Source of the DNA: Pseudomonadota bacterium
GTDB lineage: Bacteria > Pseudomonadota > Alphaproteobacteria > Acetobacterales > Acetobacteraceae
Reading direction: 5' to 3'
Length of the DNA: 64,000 bases
Assembly: GCA_021781835.1 (NCBI GenBank)
Contig: JAJXWD010000006.1
Span: 42,501-106,500, forward strand
The notes under the pieces: generated by a model
The model's input: only the letters and a program-made list of their open reading frames with translations
Database searches by the model: none
Told to the model about the DNA's origin: nothing
In this document: piece by piece, positions 19,982 to 28,466 of the stretch
Layout: every line of letters begins with the position of its first letter
How positions within the stretch are numbered: position 1 is the first letter of the stretch
Program-made: the position numbers and the translations under genes

Positions 19982-20807
19982 GGCGCGCCCTCCGGCCGGC
20001 CCTGGCCGCGCCATATTCGCCCAGCACCAGAAAGGTGATGAAAAAACTCACCGGCCACACATGCCCCGGCCACCAGCCATAGCTGGCCCAGGCCAGGGCA
20101 ATGCCCCCCCAGCAGGCCGCCAGCGCCAGCGCCCCCGCCAGCAGCACCGCCCGCACGGGGCGGCGGGTCAGGCGCAGCGCCGCCAAGGCCGGGCCGATCA
20201 GCAAAACCGTGGCCAAAACCGCCCCCAGGCTCATGGCGCCCAGCGTCACGCTCAGCGCCAGCAGCACCAGATACAGCGCGCCCAGCCCGCGCACCCGCAG
20301 CCCGGCCACGCGCGCCAGCTCGGGGCTGAGCGAGGCAAACACCAGCCCCCGCCCGGCCAGCCCAAAGGCCGCCAGCACCAGCAGCGCGCCCGCGCCGCCC
20401 ATCACCAGCGCCGAGGGGGCCAGCGCGAACAGCGAGCCAAACATCACCCCGCCCGCCGCCCCGCCAATATGGGCGCGCGTCTGGTCGAGAAACAGCAGCA
20501 GCGCGGTCAGCCCCAGTCCGCCCCCCAGCACAATGCCCGTGGCCAGCCCGCGCCCGCGCCCCTCCAGCGCCGCCAGCGCAAACGCCCCCGCCAGCGAGAG
20601 CGCCAAAAACCCCACGCCCGGGCTCACCCCCAGCAGCAGCGCCGCCGCGCCCCCGGCGGCCGCGATATCGGCCAGCGCATGGCTGGCGAAACTCTGCCCG
20701 CGCAGCACCGCCAGCACCCCCACCGGCGCGCACACACAGGCCGCCGCCGCGCTCACCGCCAGCGCCAGGCGCACGCTGCCGGCGTCAAAAAACCCCACCA
20801 GACTCAC
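19974..20807 (-). CDS. znuB: Zinc/manganese ABC transporter permease, first subunit
   Basis: A 277-residue ABC-3 permease. The EAA-like region is RGQSFASHALADIAAAGGAA, followed by eight or so hydrophobic segments. Its ATG overlaps the stop of the ATPase gene (ATGA). Two permease genes in series differ from the single znuB of E. coli but are common in related Mn/Zn systems. Confidence 0.87.
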   Translation of the reverse strand: MSLVGFFDAGSVRLALAVSAAAACVCAPVGVLAVLRGQSFASHALADIAAAGGAAALLLGVSPGVGFLALSLAGAFALAALEGRGRGLATGIVLGGGLGLTALLLFLDQTRAHIGGAAGGVMFGSLFALAPSALVMGGAGALLVLAAFGLAGRGLVFASLSPELARVAGLRVRGLGALYLVLLALSVTLGAMSLGAVLATVLLIGPALAALRLTRRPVRAVLLAGALALAACWGGIALAWASYGWWPGHVWPVSFFITFLVLGEYGAARAGRRARHV

Positions 20808-21580
20808 GGCACCGCCGCCACATGCGCGCCCTCGGGGGCCGCGCCCGGCTCGCCCGCCACCACCAAAATCCGCCCATGCACCCGGATCACATCGATATGA
20901 TAGCCATACAGCTTGGAGAGCACATCCGTCCGCACCACCTCGGCGGGCACCCCGCTCACCGCATGGCCCGCCGCCAGATAAACCAGCCGGTCGATGGCCG
21001 GGAGCAGCGGGTTCATGTCATGGGCCGAGAGCAGCACGCTCACCCCCGTCCGGCTCAGCCTGTGCAGCAGCTTGATCAGCTCCGCCCCGGCGCGCAAATC
21101 CAGATTGGCCAGCGGCTCATCGAGCAGCAGCAGCCTGGGGCGCCTGACCAGCGCATGCGCGATCACCACCCTCGCCACCTGCCCGCCCGAAAGCTCGCCC
21201 ACGCGCTGCTCGGCAAAGCCCAGCCCGTCCACGGCGGCCAGCGCCGCCTCCACCCGCGCCCGCCGCGCCTTCGAGGGCCAGGCAAACCCCAGCCGCCCGC
21301 CATCCTCCCCCAGCGCCACGAAATCCCGCGCGCGCACCGGCCAGTCGGGCTCAAAGCCCAGCTTCTGGGGCACATAGCCCACCGGCCCCTGGCGCTCCAC
21401 CACCCCGCCGGCCAGGCGCTCAAAGCCCAAAATCGCCCGCATCAGGCTGGTCTTGCCCGCGCCATTGGCCCCGATCAGCGCGCAAAACGCCCCCGCCTCC
21501 AGCCCAAAACTGACCTCCTCGAGCACCACCTGCCCGCCGCGCGCCACACGCGCCCGGTCGAGCCGCAAAACCGCGCTCAC
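20804..21580 (-). CDS. znuC: Zinc/manganese ABC transporter ATP-binding protein
   Basis: A 258-residue ABC ATPase with Walker A GANGAGKTS (about 37-45), signature LSGGQ, Walker B RLLLLDEPLANLD and the switch His in SAHDM. It powers metal uptake for the two adjacent permeases. It overlaps both its upstream and downstream neighbours by four bases. Confidence 0.93.
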   Translation of the reverse strand: MSAVLRLDRARVARGGQVVLEEVSFGLEAGAFCALIGANGAGKTSLMRAILGFERLAGGVVERQGPVGYVPQKLGFEPDWPVRARDFVALGEDGGRLGFAWPSKARRARVEAALAAVDGLGFAEQRVGELSGGQVARVVIAHALVRRPRLLLLDEPLANLDLRAGAELIKLLHRLSRTGVSVLLSAHDMNPLLPAIDRLVYLAAGHAVSGVPAEVVRTDVLSKLYGYHIDVIRVHGRILVVAGEPGAAPEGAHVAAVP

Positions 21581-22449
21581 TGCCCGCTCGCGGCCAGGGC
21601 CTGGGCGAGCGCATTGGTCTCGCCCATCATCCAGTCCTGGTAACTCTTGACCCCGCGCGGCATGATCTCGAACACCGCCAGCAGCCGCACGTTGGAGTTC
21701 TTGGCCAGCGCCTGAAAATGCTCGGTCAGCGGGTCGGTCACCTGCTGGTTATAGGCCAGCAGCTGCACCGCGCCCGCGGCGATCAGCTGGTTCTGCGCGT
21801 CCACATCCTGGGGCGCGGGGTCGGTGCCGTTCATGATCGCGGCCTGCAAACTCCAGGGCGTGACGATCTTGAGCCCCGCCGCCGTCAGCAGATCATCGGC
21901 CACCGGCTCGGTCACCGCCACCTTCATGCCGCCAAACTCGGCCCTTATCTGCCCGATCAGCGCCAGCCACGGCTTGAGCGAGGCATCAAACGCCGCCAGC
22001 CTGGCCTGGTAATAAGCCGCATGGGCCGGGTCCTTGGCCGCATAAGCCGCGGCCAGCGCCTTGGCCACGGCGGGCATGCAGGCGGGGTCGTACCATAAAT
22101 GCGGATTTGCGGTGGTGGCTGGCACCCCCATCGCGGCGGCGGCGCTGATCACCTCCACCCCGGACCCGGCCAAGAGCTGGTCGGCCCAGCCCTCATAGCC
22201 CAGCCCGTTTTCCACCACGATGTCGGCGCCCGTGAGCATCCCCGCCACTTGCGGGCTCACCTCGAATTCGTGCGGGTCGGTATCGGGGCTGGCCTCCACG
22301 GCGCTCACGCTCACATAAGGCCCGCCGATCTGCGCCGCCACATTGGCATATTGCGCCTCTATGCCCACCACCCGCAGCGTCGCCGCCATCGCGGGCAGGC
22401 CCGCCCCGCACAGCGCCGCCAGCGCCAAACCCAACAGGCCAAACCGCAT
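21577..22449 (-). CDS. znuA: Zinc/manganese ABC transporter substrate-binding protein
   Basis: A 290-residue periplasmic cluster A-I metal-binding protein with a signal peptide (cleavage near residue 22). Likely metal ligands are His in DPHEFE, His in NPHLWYDP and an acidic residue in EPVAD. No His-rich loop of the kind typical of zinc-specific ZnuA is present. Zinc is therefore inferred from the Zur context and manganese is not excluded. First gene of the operon. Confidence 0.88.
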   Translation of the reverse strand: MRFGLLGLALAALCGAGLPAMAATLRVVGIEAQYANVAAQIGGPYVSVSAVEASPDTDPHEFEVSPQVAGMLTGADIVVENGLGYEGWADQLLAGSGVEVISAAAAMGVPATTANPHLWYDPACMPAVAKALAAAYAAKDPAHAAYYQARLAAFDASLKPWLALIGQIRAEFGGMKVAVTEPVADDLLTAAGLKIVTPWSLQAAIMNGTDPAPQDVDAQNQLIAAGAVQLLAYNQQVTDPLTEHFQALAKNSNVRLLAVFEIMPRGVKSYQDWMMGETNALAQALAASGQ

Positions 22450-22478
22450 CCTTGCCCCCGCAACTGCTTCCGGGCGGA

Positions 22479-22493
22479 TGATATATTATAACA
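22479..22493. promoter_or_regulatory. Zur-box-like palindrome
   Basis: On the minus strand TGTTATA-A-TATATCA, arms matching at six of seven positions, 30 bases upstream of znuA. AT-rich in a GC-rich surrounding. The TGTTATA half-site is like known proteobacterial Zur boxes. It probably overlaps the znuA promoter. Confidence 0.65.
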
Positions 22494-22540
22494 TTTCACG
22501 CCCCGCCAGAGGGCAACACACCCGCTCTCCGCCCAAGGGC

Positions 22541-23194
22541 TCAGCCCGCCAGCGCCTCGAGCGCCGCGCGCCCCACCAGCATGATCCGGCGGGCGGCGGG
22601 CATGGCAATCACCCCCTCGCGCTCCAGCAGGCACAGCGTGCGCGAGACGGTCTCAATGGTCATGCCCAGATAATCGGCAATATCCTGGCGGGCCATGGCC
22701 AGCTCCAGCTCGCCCCCGCCGGGCGGCGTCAGCTCAAGCAGAAAATGCGCCATTTTCTGCGGCGCGCTGGCGCGGGCCAGCAGCCTGGCATGGGCCTGGG
22801 CGCGGGCCATGGCGTTGCTGGCGGTGGCCAGCAGCATCCGGCCGGTCTCGGCATCGCGCAGCGCCTCGGCCTCCAGCACCCGCCGGCGCCAGGGCACCAC
22901 CACGCACGCCGTCACGGCTTCGGCCGAAAACTCATGCGCCGCGCCTGCCTCCAGGCCAAACACCTCGCCGGGGCGGTAAAAACGGTCGATATAGCGCCGC
23001 CCCTCGGCCCCAAAGCCGCACACGCGCACCAGCCCGCTCACCAGCCGGTACATATATTGCGCCGCGCCGCCCTCGGCATACACCTCCTCATCGGCGGCGA
23101 AATGCAGCTTCTGTTCGGCATAAACCGGCCCCGGCGCGCGGGCGAGCACCTCCAGACGCGGGCGCGGCGTGACGATGGCGAAACTGGCGGACAT
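22541..23194 (-). CDS. fixK: Crp/Fnr family regulator, FixK type
   Basis: A 217-residue protein: a cyclic-nucleotide-like sensor domain (about 25-130), a long dimer helix and a winged helix at the C-terminus. The recognition helix ETVSRTL holds the E-x2-S-R residues that read TTGAT half-sites in FNR and FixK. The N-terminal Cys cluster of FNR is missing, so oxygen is not sensed through iron-sulfur; control would come from FixJ. The start at 23194 has AGGGAGA just upstream. A FixJ-like box lies 70 bases upstream. Confidence 0.85.
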   Translation of the reverse strand: MSASFAIVTPRPRLEVLARAPGPVYAEQKLHFAADEEVYAEGGAAQYMYRLVSGLVRVCGFGAEGRRYIDRFYRPGEVFGLEAGAAHEFSAEAVTACVVVPWRRRVLEAEALRDAETGRMLLATASNAMARAQAHARLLARASAPQKMAHFLLELTPPGGGELELAMARQDIADYLGMTIETVSRTLCLLEREGVIAMPAARRIMLVGRAALEALAG

Positions 23195-23263
23195 ATCCGG
23201 TCTCCCTGTGTGACCGGCGGTTTCTATCAAACCCCGCGCCCGGCGCGGTATCAGGTTTGTCCC

Positions 23264-23279
23264 TACGTAATTTTACGTA
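23264..23279. promoter_or_regulatory. FixJ-box-like palindrome upstream of fixK
   Basis: TACGTAATTTTACGTA: perfect 7-bp arms with a two-base centre. The GTAATTT core agrees with described FixJ sites at fixK promoters. It overlaps the stop codon of the upstream receiver gene and lies 70 bases before the fixK start. Confidence 0.6.
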
Positions 23280-23647
23280 TGCCCCACCGCCGCCAGCACG
23301 GCCTCCACCAGCGCGTCGTCGAGCAGGGGTTTTTCCAGCACCACCGCCATGCCGGCCACGCCCGCGCGGGCGCGCAGCACGGGTGTCACCCGCCCGGCCA
23401 GCAAAATCGCCGGGGCGGTGGCGTTGCGGGCGCGCAGCAGCCTCAGCAGTTCGCAGCCATCCTGCGCGGGCGGATGGTCGCCCAGCACCAGGCAGCGGGC
23501 GGCGGGCAGTTGCGGGCAGGCGAGCGCGCTGGCGGCGTCGGCATGGGCGCAGACCTCCAGCCCTTCCAGGCGCAACACAAAACAGATCGCCTCGCGCACG
23601 GCCGCGTCGTCATTCACGACCACGACCCAAGGCCGCGCCTCCGCCAT
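23273..23647 (-). CDS. Receiver-only protein with altered phosphorylation site
   Basis: A 124-residue CheY-like domain without an output domain. The acidic pocket (N12 D13 D14) and the conserved Lys106 (EKP) are present. At the phospho-acceptor place the sequence is CLVLGDHPP, so the Asp is replaced by Gly56 with an Asp one residue later. FixT in Sinorhizobium is also a receiver-only protein that restrains FixL, so a FixL-feedback role is a guess from context. Start: ATG 23647; GTG 23677 would add ten residues. Confidence 0.7.
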   Translation of the reverse strand: MAEARPWVVVVNDDAAVREAICFVLRLEGLEVCAHADAASALACPQLPAARCLVLGDHPPAQDGCELLRLLRARNATAPAILLAGRVTPVLRARAGVAGMAVVLEKPLLDDALVEAVLAAVGHT

Positions 23648-23759
23648 CACCCCAAACCCCCGCGCCAAAGGCCGCACATCCGCGCGCGGGCCCGCATCGG
23701 CACATATCAGAGCCGACGTTAAGCGGATTTGATCTCGCGCAAATCCTCGCCGCCCCGCC

Positions 23760-24383
23760 TCACAAACCGGCGGGGCGCACCATCAGCACCATGCGCAGCA
23801 GATCGGGCAGGTTGGCGGCGCCCATCTTGGTCATCAGCCCGGCGCGGTACACCTCCACCGTGCGCGCGCTAATGCCCAGATCATGGGCGATGCTCTTGTT
23901 AGGCAGCCCGGCCAGCAGCCCCTCCAGCACATCGCGCTCGCGGGCGGTCAGCGCCTCCAGCCGGGCCTTCACGGCGGCCATCACCCCGGCTTCGCGCGCC
24001 GCCTCGCTATAGCGCGCCAGGGCCCCGCGCACGGCCTCGAGCATGGCCTCGGGCGCGAAGGGTTTTTCCAAGAAATCCACCGCCCCGGCCTTCATCGCCT
24101 CCACGGCCAGCTTCACATCGCCATGGCCGGTCATCACAATCACCGGCAGCGCGATTCGGCGCTTGAGCAGTTCGCGCTGCAAATCCAGCCCGCCCAGGCC
24201 CGGCATGCGCACATCGGTCACCACGCAGCCCGGCTGCATGGTCTCCAGCCCATCCAGAAACGCCACCCCCGAATCGAAGGCGCGCACGGCAAACCCCTCG
24301 GCGCCGAGCAAAAACGCCAGCGCGGCGCGCACCGCCTCGTCATCATCAACAATATGCACCACCGGCGCCGTCGCGCCGGTCAT
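23760..24383 (-). CDS. fixJ: Two-component response regulator FixJ
   Basis: A 207-residue regulator: receiver domain with acidic pocket D13-D15, phospho-acceptor Asp57 in CVVTDVRMPG and Lys in EKPF, then a LuxR-type helix-turn-helix (about 140-205: LTARERDVLEGLLAGLPNK). It receives phosphate from FixL at low oxygen and activates fixK. The ATG overlaps the fixL stop (ATGA). Confidence 0.92.
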   Translation of the reverse strand: MTGATAPVVHIVDDDEAVRAALAFLLGAEGFAVRAFDSGVAFLDGLETMQPGCVVTDVRMPGLGGLDLQRELLKRRIALPVIVMTGHGDVKLAVEAMKAGAVDFLEKPFAPEAMLEAVRGALARYSEAAREAGVMAAVKARLEALTARERDVLEGLLAGLPNKSIAHDLGISARTVEVYRAGLMTKMGAANLPDLLRMVLMVRPAGL

Positions 24384-25618
24384 GGCGCGGCCTTTCCTGG
24401 CGCTGGGGCGGCATGCAGCGTGAAGGCAAACAGCGCCCCCCGCCCGGCCGGGTTGGGCTCGGCCCATAACCGCCCGCCATGCGCCTCGATGATGCTGCGC
24501 GACACCGAAAGCCCCACCCCCATGCCCTGGCTCTTGGTGCTGACAAACGGCCGAAACAGCTGCGCCGCCACCTCGGGCGCAATACCCGGCCCGGTATCGG
24601 CCACGCACACGCGCACCATCTCCTCGGGCCAGGGGCTGGTGCTGATGCTCAGCTCGCGCGTCTCCTCCCCGTTCATCGCCTCCAGCGCGTTACGGATCAG
24701 ATTGACCAGCACCTGCTGGATCTGGATCTTGTCCACCCGCACATAGCCGCACTCGGCGTCAAACCCAAAGCGCACCCGCACCCCCGCCTCGCTGCTGCCA
24801 ATCAGGGCCAGCGCGCCCGCCTCCTCGATCAGCTTGGGCAGCTTTTCGGCCCGGTGCTCGGTGGCGCCGCGTGTCACGAATTCACGCAGCCGCCGGATGA
24901 TCAGCCCCGCCCGCAACGCCTGCTCCCCGGCGCGCTCCACCCCATCCTTGAGCAGCGCCAAGGGCCCGCTTTGCGTGCCCTCCAGCCGCTCAAACAGCCG
25001 CCGGCAGCCGTTCAGATAGGTGGCGATCGCGGTCAGCGGCTGGTTCAACTCATGGGCCAGCGTCGAGGCCATCTCCCCCATGGCCGTAAAGCGCGACATA
25101 TGGGCCAGTTCGGCCTGCACTTCATGCAGCCTGGCCTGGGTTTCCTGGCGCTCCGTCAAATCGCGCACAAAGCCGGTAAAGGCCCGCCGCCCGTGCGAGA
25201 CGGTCTCGCCAATATGCAGCTCCATCGGAAATGTCGTGCCATCGCGCCGCTGGCCCAGCACCACGCGAGACATGCCCACCACCCTGGTCTGGCCGGTGGC
25301 GTGGTAGCGGCCCAGATACCCGTCATGCTGGCTGGCATAGGGTTCTGGCATCAGCGCGCTCACATTGCGCCCCACCATCTCGGCGGCGCTCCAGCCAAAC
25401 AGCCGCTCGGCCGCGGCCGAAAACGCCTCGACCACGCCGCGCCCGTCAATGACGATCATGGCATCGGGCACCGTGGCGAGAATCGAGCGCAGCTGCTCCT
25501 CGCGCTCGGCCAAGGCCTGCAACACCCCGCGCGCCTCGCGCGCTACCGCCTCCGCCTCGCCGTGCGGCAAGGCTTCGCCTTCATTTTTTTCAGTGCTGGG
25601 CACCTTGTCTTGTCCCAT
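24380..25618 (-). CDS. fixL: Oxygen-sensing histidine kinase FixL
   Basis: A 412-residue soluble kinase with one heme-PAS domain (about 40-155), then HisKA and HATPase domains. The heme ligand His98 is in SQHDGYLGRY and the oxygen-contacting Arg118 in VVGMSRVVLGQR, both as in Bradyrhizobium FixL. The phospho-accepting His189 is in TLAHELNQPL, and the ATP site shows NLIRNALEAM, DTGPGI and GMGVGLSVSRSI. There are no membrane helices and no second PAS. The start at 25618 is the first Met with plausible family context; an earlier Met exists at 25663. Confidence 0.93.
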   Translation of the reverse strand: MGQDKVPSTEKNEGEALPHGEAEAVAREARGVLQALAEREEQLRSILATVPDAMIVIDGRGVVEAFSAAAERLFGWSAAEMVGRNVSALMPEPYASQHDGYLGRYHATGQTRVVGMSRVVLGQRRDGTTFPMELHIGETVSHGRRAFTGFVRDLTERQETQARLHEVQAELAHMSRFTAMGEMASTLAHELNQPLTAIATYLNGCRRLFERLEGTQSGPLALLKDGVERAGEQALRAGLIIRRLREFVTRGATEHRAEKLPKLIEEAGALALIGSSEAGVRVRFGFDAECGYVRVDKIQIQQVLVNLIRNALEAMNGEETRELSISTSPWPEEMVRVCVADTGPGIAPEVAAQLFRPFVSTKSQGMGVGLSVSRSIIEAHGGRLWAEPNPAGRGALFAFTLHAAPAPGKAAP

Positions 25619-25716
25619 GCGGTTGGCACTCCACCGGGCGCGGCACGCGGCCACGCCCGGCATGGTCAGACTAGACCAATCACCGCCGGTTGCAAATCGC
25701 CCATCCCTCCGCCGAT

Positions 25717-26682
25717 TCAGACCATGGACGCGGCATCGTGAAAGCTCACCGCCCCGGCGGCGGCGCTAATCAACGTCCCCTTGCGCCCGGCCACCAGATC
25801 GTCAAACGCCTCGACCCGCCCGATCGCCGCCGGCCGCCCGGTTTCGCGCACAAACTGCACCGCCGCGGCCAGCTTGGCCCGCATCGCGCCGGCCGGCATC
25901 TGCTTCACATACCCCGCCATCGCCTGCGGCCCGCCGGCCGCGATCAGCCGCTGGTCCGGCCCGCCCTCATCGGCATAAACCCCGCCGCTTTCGCTCAGCA
26001 GCACCAGCATGTCGGCCTCCAGCCGGGTGGCCAGCAAGGCGGTGGCGGCGTCCAAATCCACCACCGCCTCCAGCGCCTCGTCCAGCTCGCCTGTCTCGGT
26101 GCGCAGCACCGGCTCGCTTTCCAGCCCGCACAGCACCAGCACCCCGCTGCCGGCCAAACGCCTGATGGCGCCCAGCTCGATAAAATCCACCGGCCGCGGG
26201 CGCGGCAGCAGCCGGCGCCAGCCGCCCTCGGCATCGCCGCGCATGTGCCAGCTCAACCCGGCCATCAAATGCCGGGCCACCTCTTCGCCAAACACCGGCC
26301 CCATCGGCTCGCCCTCATGGCGGAACGCCGGGTCGCGCGCCTCCACCACCGGCTGGGCCACCAGCCGCGCCAGTAGCGCCCCCTCGGGCAGCAGGTTGCG
26401 CAGCGCCACCTCCAGATGCTCGCCCAGCCACGCCTCGGTGGCGGTGCGCACCAGCTCCAGCATTTGCGCCGCGCTCAGCTGGTCCTTGGCCGGCGGTATA
26501 ATCGGCCCGCTCTGCCCGCCATGCGCGCCCGCGCCATGGGCGATCACCAGCCGCGCGCCCCCCAGCACCGCGCGCTCCAAAATTCCCGCTGTCCGCGCCA
26601 CGGCCGTTTTCAGCGCGTGGGCCGTCAGGGTTTCCTCATTAGAAACCAGCGCCCGGGCGCCCACACCCACCACGATCTGCAT
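25717..26682 (-). CDS. Carbamate-kinase-like protein with degenerate motifs
   Basis: A 321-residue amino-acid-kinase-fold protein aligned over its whole length with carbamate kinases (C-terminal AGAMRAKLAAAVQFVRETG and PAAIGRVEAFDDLVAGRKGT). Key motifs are altered: the N-terminal GGNAL reads GARAL, HGNGPQVG reads HGAGAHGG, and the TDVDAVY-type segment reads SESGGVY. The usual job, making ATP from carbamoyl phosphate in arginine fermentation, is therefore doubtful. It lies 98 bases downstream of fixL's start on the same strand, behind its own promoter, and no arginine deiminase genes are nearby. Confidence 0.65.
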   Translation of the reverse strand: MQIVVGVGARALVSNEETLTAHALKTAVARTAGILERAVLGGARLVIAHGAGAHGGQSGPIIPPAKDQLSAAQMLELVRTATEAWLGEHLEVALRNLLPEGALLARLVAQPVVEARDPAFRHEGEPMGPVFGEEVARHLMAGLSWHMRGDAEGGWRRLLPRPRPVDFIELGAIRRLAGSGVLVLCGLESEPVLRTETGELDEALEAVVDLDAATALLATRLEADMLVLLSESGGVYADEGGPDQRLIAAGGPQAMAGYVKQMPAGAMRAKLAAAVQFVRETGRPAAIGRVEAFDDLVAGRKGTLISAAAGAVSFHDAASMV

Positions 26683-26805
26683 GGCCAACTCCCTCCAGCC
26701 CGGCCATGGCGCGCGCCGCGCCCTGGCCATGTCTCAAGTCGCCTGGCCGCGCCTCACCGAGGCCACACGGCGGCGCTTGTCTCAGAGGGATACAATGACA
26801 AGCCC

Positions 26806-26833
26806 CTAATATTGCAGCAATGACTTTTGTCAA
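26806..26833 (-). promoter_or_regulatory. Promoter and FixK-like site before the carbamate-kinase-like gene
   Basis: On the minus strand TTGACA (26833-26828) and TATTAG (26811-26806) are 16 bases apart, a good sigma-70 pair. The -35 is part of TTGAC-AAAA-GTCAT (26833-26820), close to the FixK/FNR consensus TTGAT-N4-ATCAA. The rest of the 26683-26889 gap shows nothing else. Confidence 0.5.
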
Positions 26834-26889
26834 AAATGATACGCTTCGCGGTAAATTCAACGTGAACGCCCGCCGCGCCGGGGCCGCGC

Positions 26890-27594
26890 TCAGGGCTGCA
26901 AAAACGCCAAAAACCGCCGCTCCGCCTTGCGGAACATGAAAATCAGCGTGAAGGAGACACACAAATAGATCATCGCCGCCAGGCCAAACGCGTCAAACGC
27001 GTCATAAGTCTGCGCGTAAGCATCATTGGCCACTTTTAGCACATCGGGCACGGTGGCGGTAAAGGCCAGCGTGGTGGCATGAAGCATGAGGATGATCTCG
27101 TTCGAGTAAACCGGCAAGGCGCGGCGCAGCGCGCTCGGAATGATCACCCGCCGGTAGAGCGTCGCCTTCGACATGCCAAACGCCAGCGCGGCATCCACCT
27201 CGCCATGATTGGTCTCCTTGATCGAGCCGGCGAAAATCTCGGTCGTGTAAGCCCCGGTATTGAGCCCGAAGGAGAGGATGGTGCAGTTGAGCCCCTGGCG
27301 GAAAAACTCGTTGAGCGCCTCGGTATGCTGCACGAAGCCAAACCCGTACACGCCGGTATAGATCAGCAGCAGCTGCACATAAAGCGGCGTGCCGCGGAAG
27401 AGGAAGGTATAGAACCAGACCGGAAACCAGATCAGCGGGTTGCGCGCGTTGCGGGCGATGGAGAGCGGCAGCGCCAGGCAAAACCCGATCCCGCAAGACG
27501 CCACCAGCAGCCAGGCGGTCATGGTGAGGCCGGTGATGTTATAGCCGTCCGTCCACAAAAACGCCTTCCAATATTGTTGTAAAATCTCGATCAC
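26890..27594 (-). CDS. hisM: Basic amino acid ABC transporter permease, HisM-like
   Basis: A 234-residue inner-membrane permease of the polar amino acid family, with about five helices and the EAA loop ALAFGMSKATLYRRVIIPSALRR. It pairs with the HisQ-like protein encoded just upstream (four-base overlap). No ATPase gene follows; the frame ends 5' of the carbamate-kinase-like gene's promoter. Confidence 0.88.
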   Translation of the reverse strand: MIEILQQYWKAFLWTDGYNITGLTMTAWLLVASCGIGFCLALPLSIARNARNPLIWFPVWFYTFLFRGTPLYVQLLLIYTGVYGFGFVQHTEALNEFFRQGLNCTILSFGLNTGAYTTEIFAGSIKETNHGEVDAALAFGMSKATLYRRVIIPSALRRALPVYSNEIILMLHATTLAFTATVPDVLKVANDAYAQTYDAFDAFGLAAMIYLCVSFTLIFMFRKAERRFLAFLQP

Positions 27595-28406
27595 AGCGCC
27601 GCCCTCCGCACACCCACCGAATATTTACGTTCCAGCAGCAGCAGCGCCCCGTTCGAGACCACGGTGAGCACCAGATAAACCAGCCCCGCGATGGAGATGA
27701 AATAAAAGGTCCGAAACGTCGCCTCGCCGGCCGATTGCGCGATCTTGACCACATCGGTCAGCCCGATCAGCGACACCAGCGCGGTCGCCTTCAAGATCAC
27801 CTGCCAGTTATTGCCGATTCCGGGCAGCGCGTAGCGCATCATCTGCGGAAACAAGATGCGCCGGAACACCAGCCCCGGCTTCATGCCAAAGGCCCGCGCG
27901 GCCTCGAGCTGGCCCTTGTGCACGGCCAAAAACGCGCCGCGGAAGGTCTCGGTGAAATAGGCGCCATAGATAAACCCCAGCGTGATCACGCCGCTGGTGA
28001 AAGGGTCGAGCGGCAGGGCATATTCGGGACCGTTGGGGTCATTGACCCATTGCGTCACATGGGCGGCGAGCCAGGCGCTGGCATTGGCCGAGAGCGGCCA
28101 GCCGAGCGAGCTGCCGGCCGGGCAGTCCATGATCGCCTGGAGGCTGTTGTTCAGCCAGTCGGTGAAATCGTTCAGCCAGATCTGGAGCGAGTAAAACAGC
28201 AGCAGCATGATCACCAGATCGGGCACGCCGCGGATGAAGGTGGTATAGAGCGTCGCCGCGCCCTTGAGCAGCCGGTTTTTGGCGAGCTTGGCCGAGGCGC
28301 CGATCAGCCCGATCACGAACGCCACCGCCAGCGATGCCAGCGACAAATCGACCGTGGTCATCGTGCCCTTGAGCAATTGCGGGCCATAGCCAGCCAGATC
28401 GAACAT
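27591..28406 (-). CDS. hisQ: Basic amino acid ABC transporter permease, HisQ-like
   Basis: A 271-residue permease with the EAA loop ARAFGMKPGLVFRRILFPQ. Compared with E. coli HisQ (about 228 residues) there is an insert of roughly 40 residues (about 95-140) in a periplasmic loop containing two Trp-rich segments. The start at 28406 follows GGGGGGAAA; eight more residues upstream are possible. Confidence 0.88.
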   Translation of the reverse strand: MFDLAGYGPQLLKGTMTTVDLSLASLAVAFVIGLIGASAKLAKNRLLKGAATLYTTFIRGVPDLVIMLLLFYSLQIWLNDFTDWLNNSLQAIMDCPAGSSLGWPLSANASAWLAAHVTQWVNDPNGPEYALPLDPFTSGVITLGFIYGAYFTETFRGAFLAVHKGQLEAARAFGMKPGLVFRRILFPQMMRYALPGIGNNWQVILKATALVSLIGLTDVVKIAQSAGEATFRTFYFISIAGLVYLVLTVVSNGALLLLERKYSVGVRRAAL

Positions 28407-28429
28407 ATTGTTTCCCCCCAGACAAAACA

Positions 28430-28452
28430 CCCCCGGATCACCGATCCGGGGG
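28430..28452. other. Intercistronic hairpin between the binding-protein and hisQ genes
   Basis: Perfect 10-bp arms CCCCCGGATC/GATCCGGGGG with a three-base loop. It lies 15 bases after the binding-protein stop and has no T-tract on the coding strand. This placement is typical for hairpins that stabilise the upstream message so that the binding protein is made in excess. Confidence 0.7.
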
Positions 28453-28466
28453 CAGAACTCAACCCC

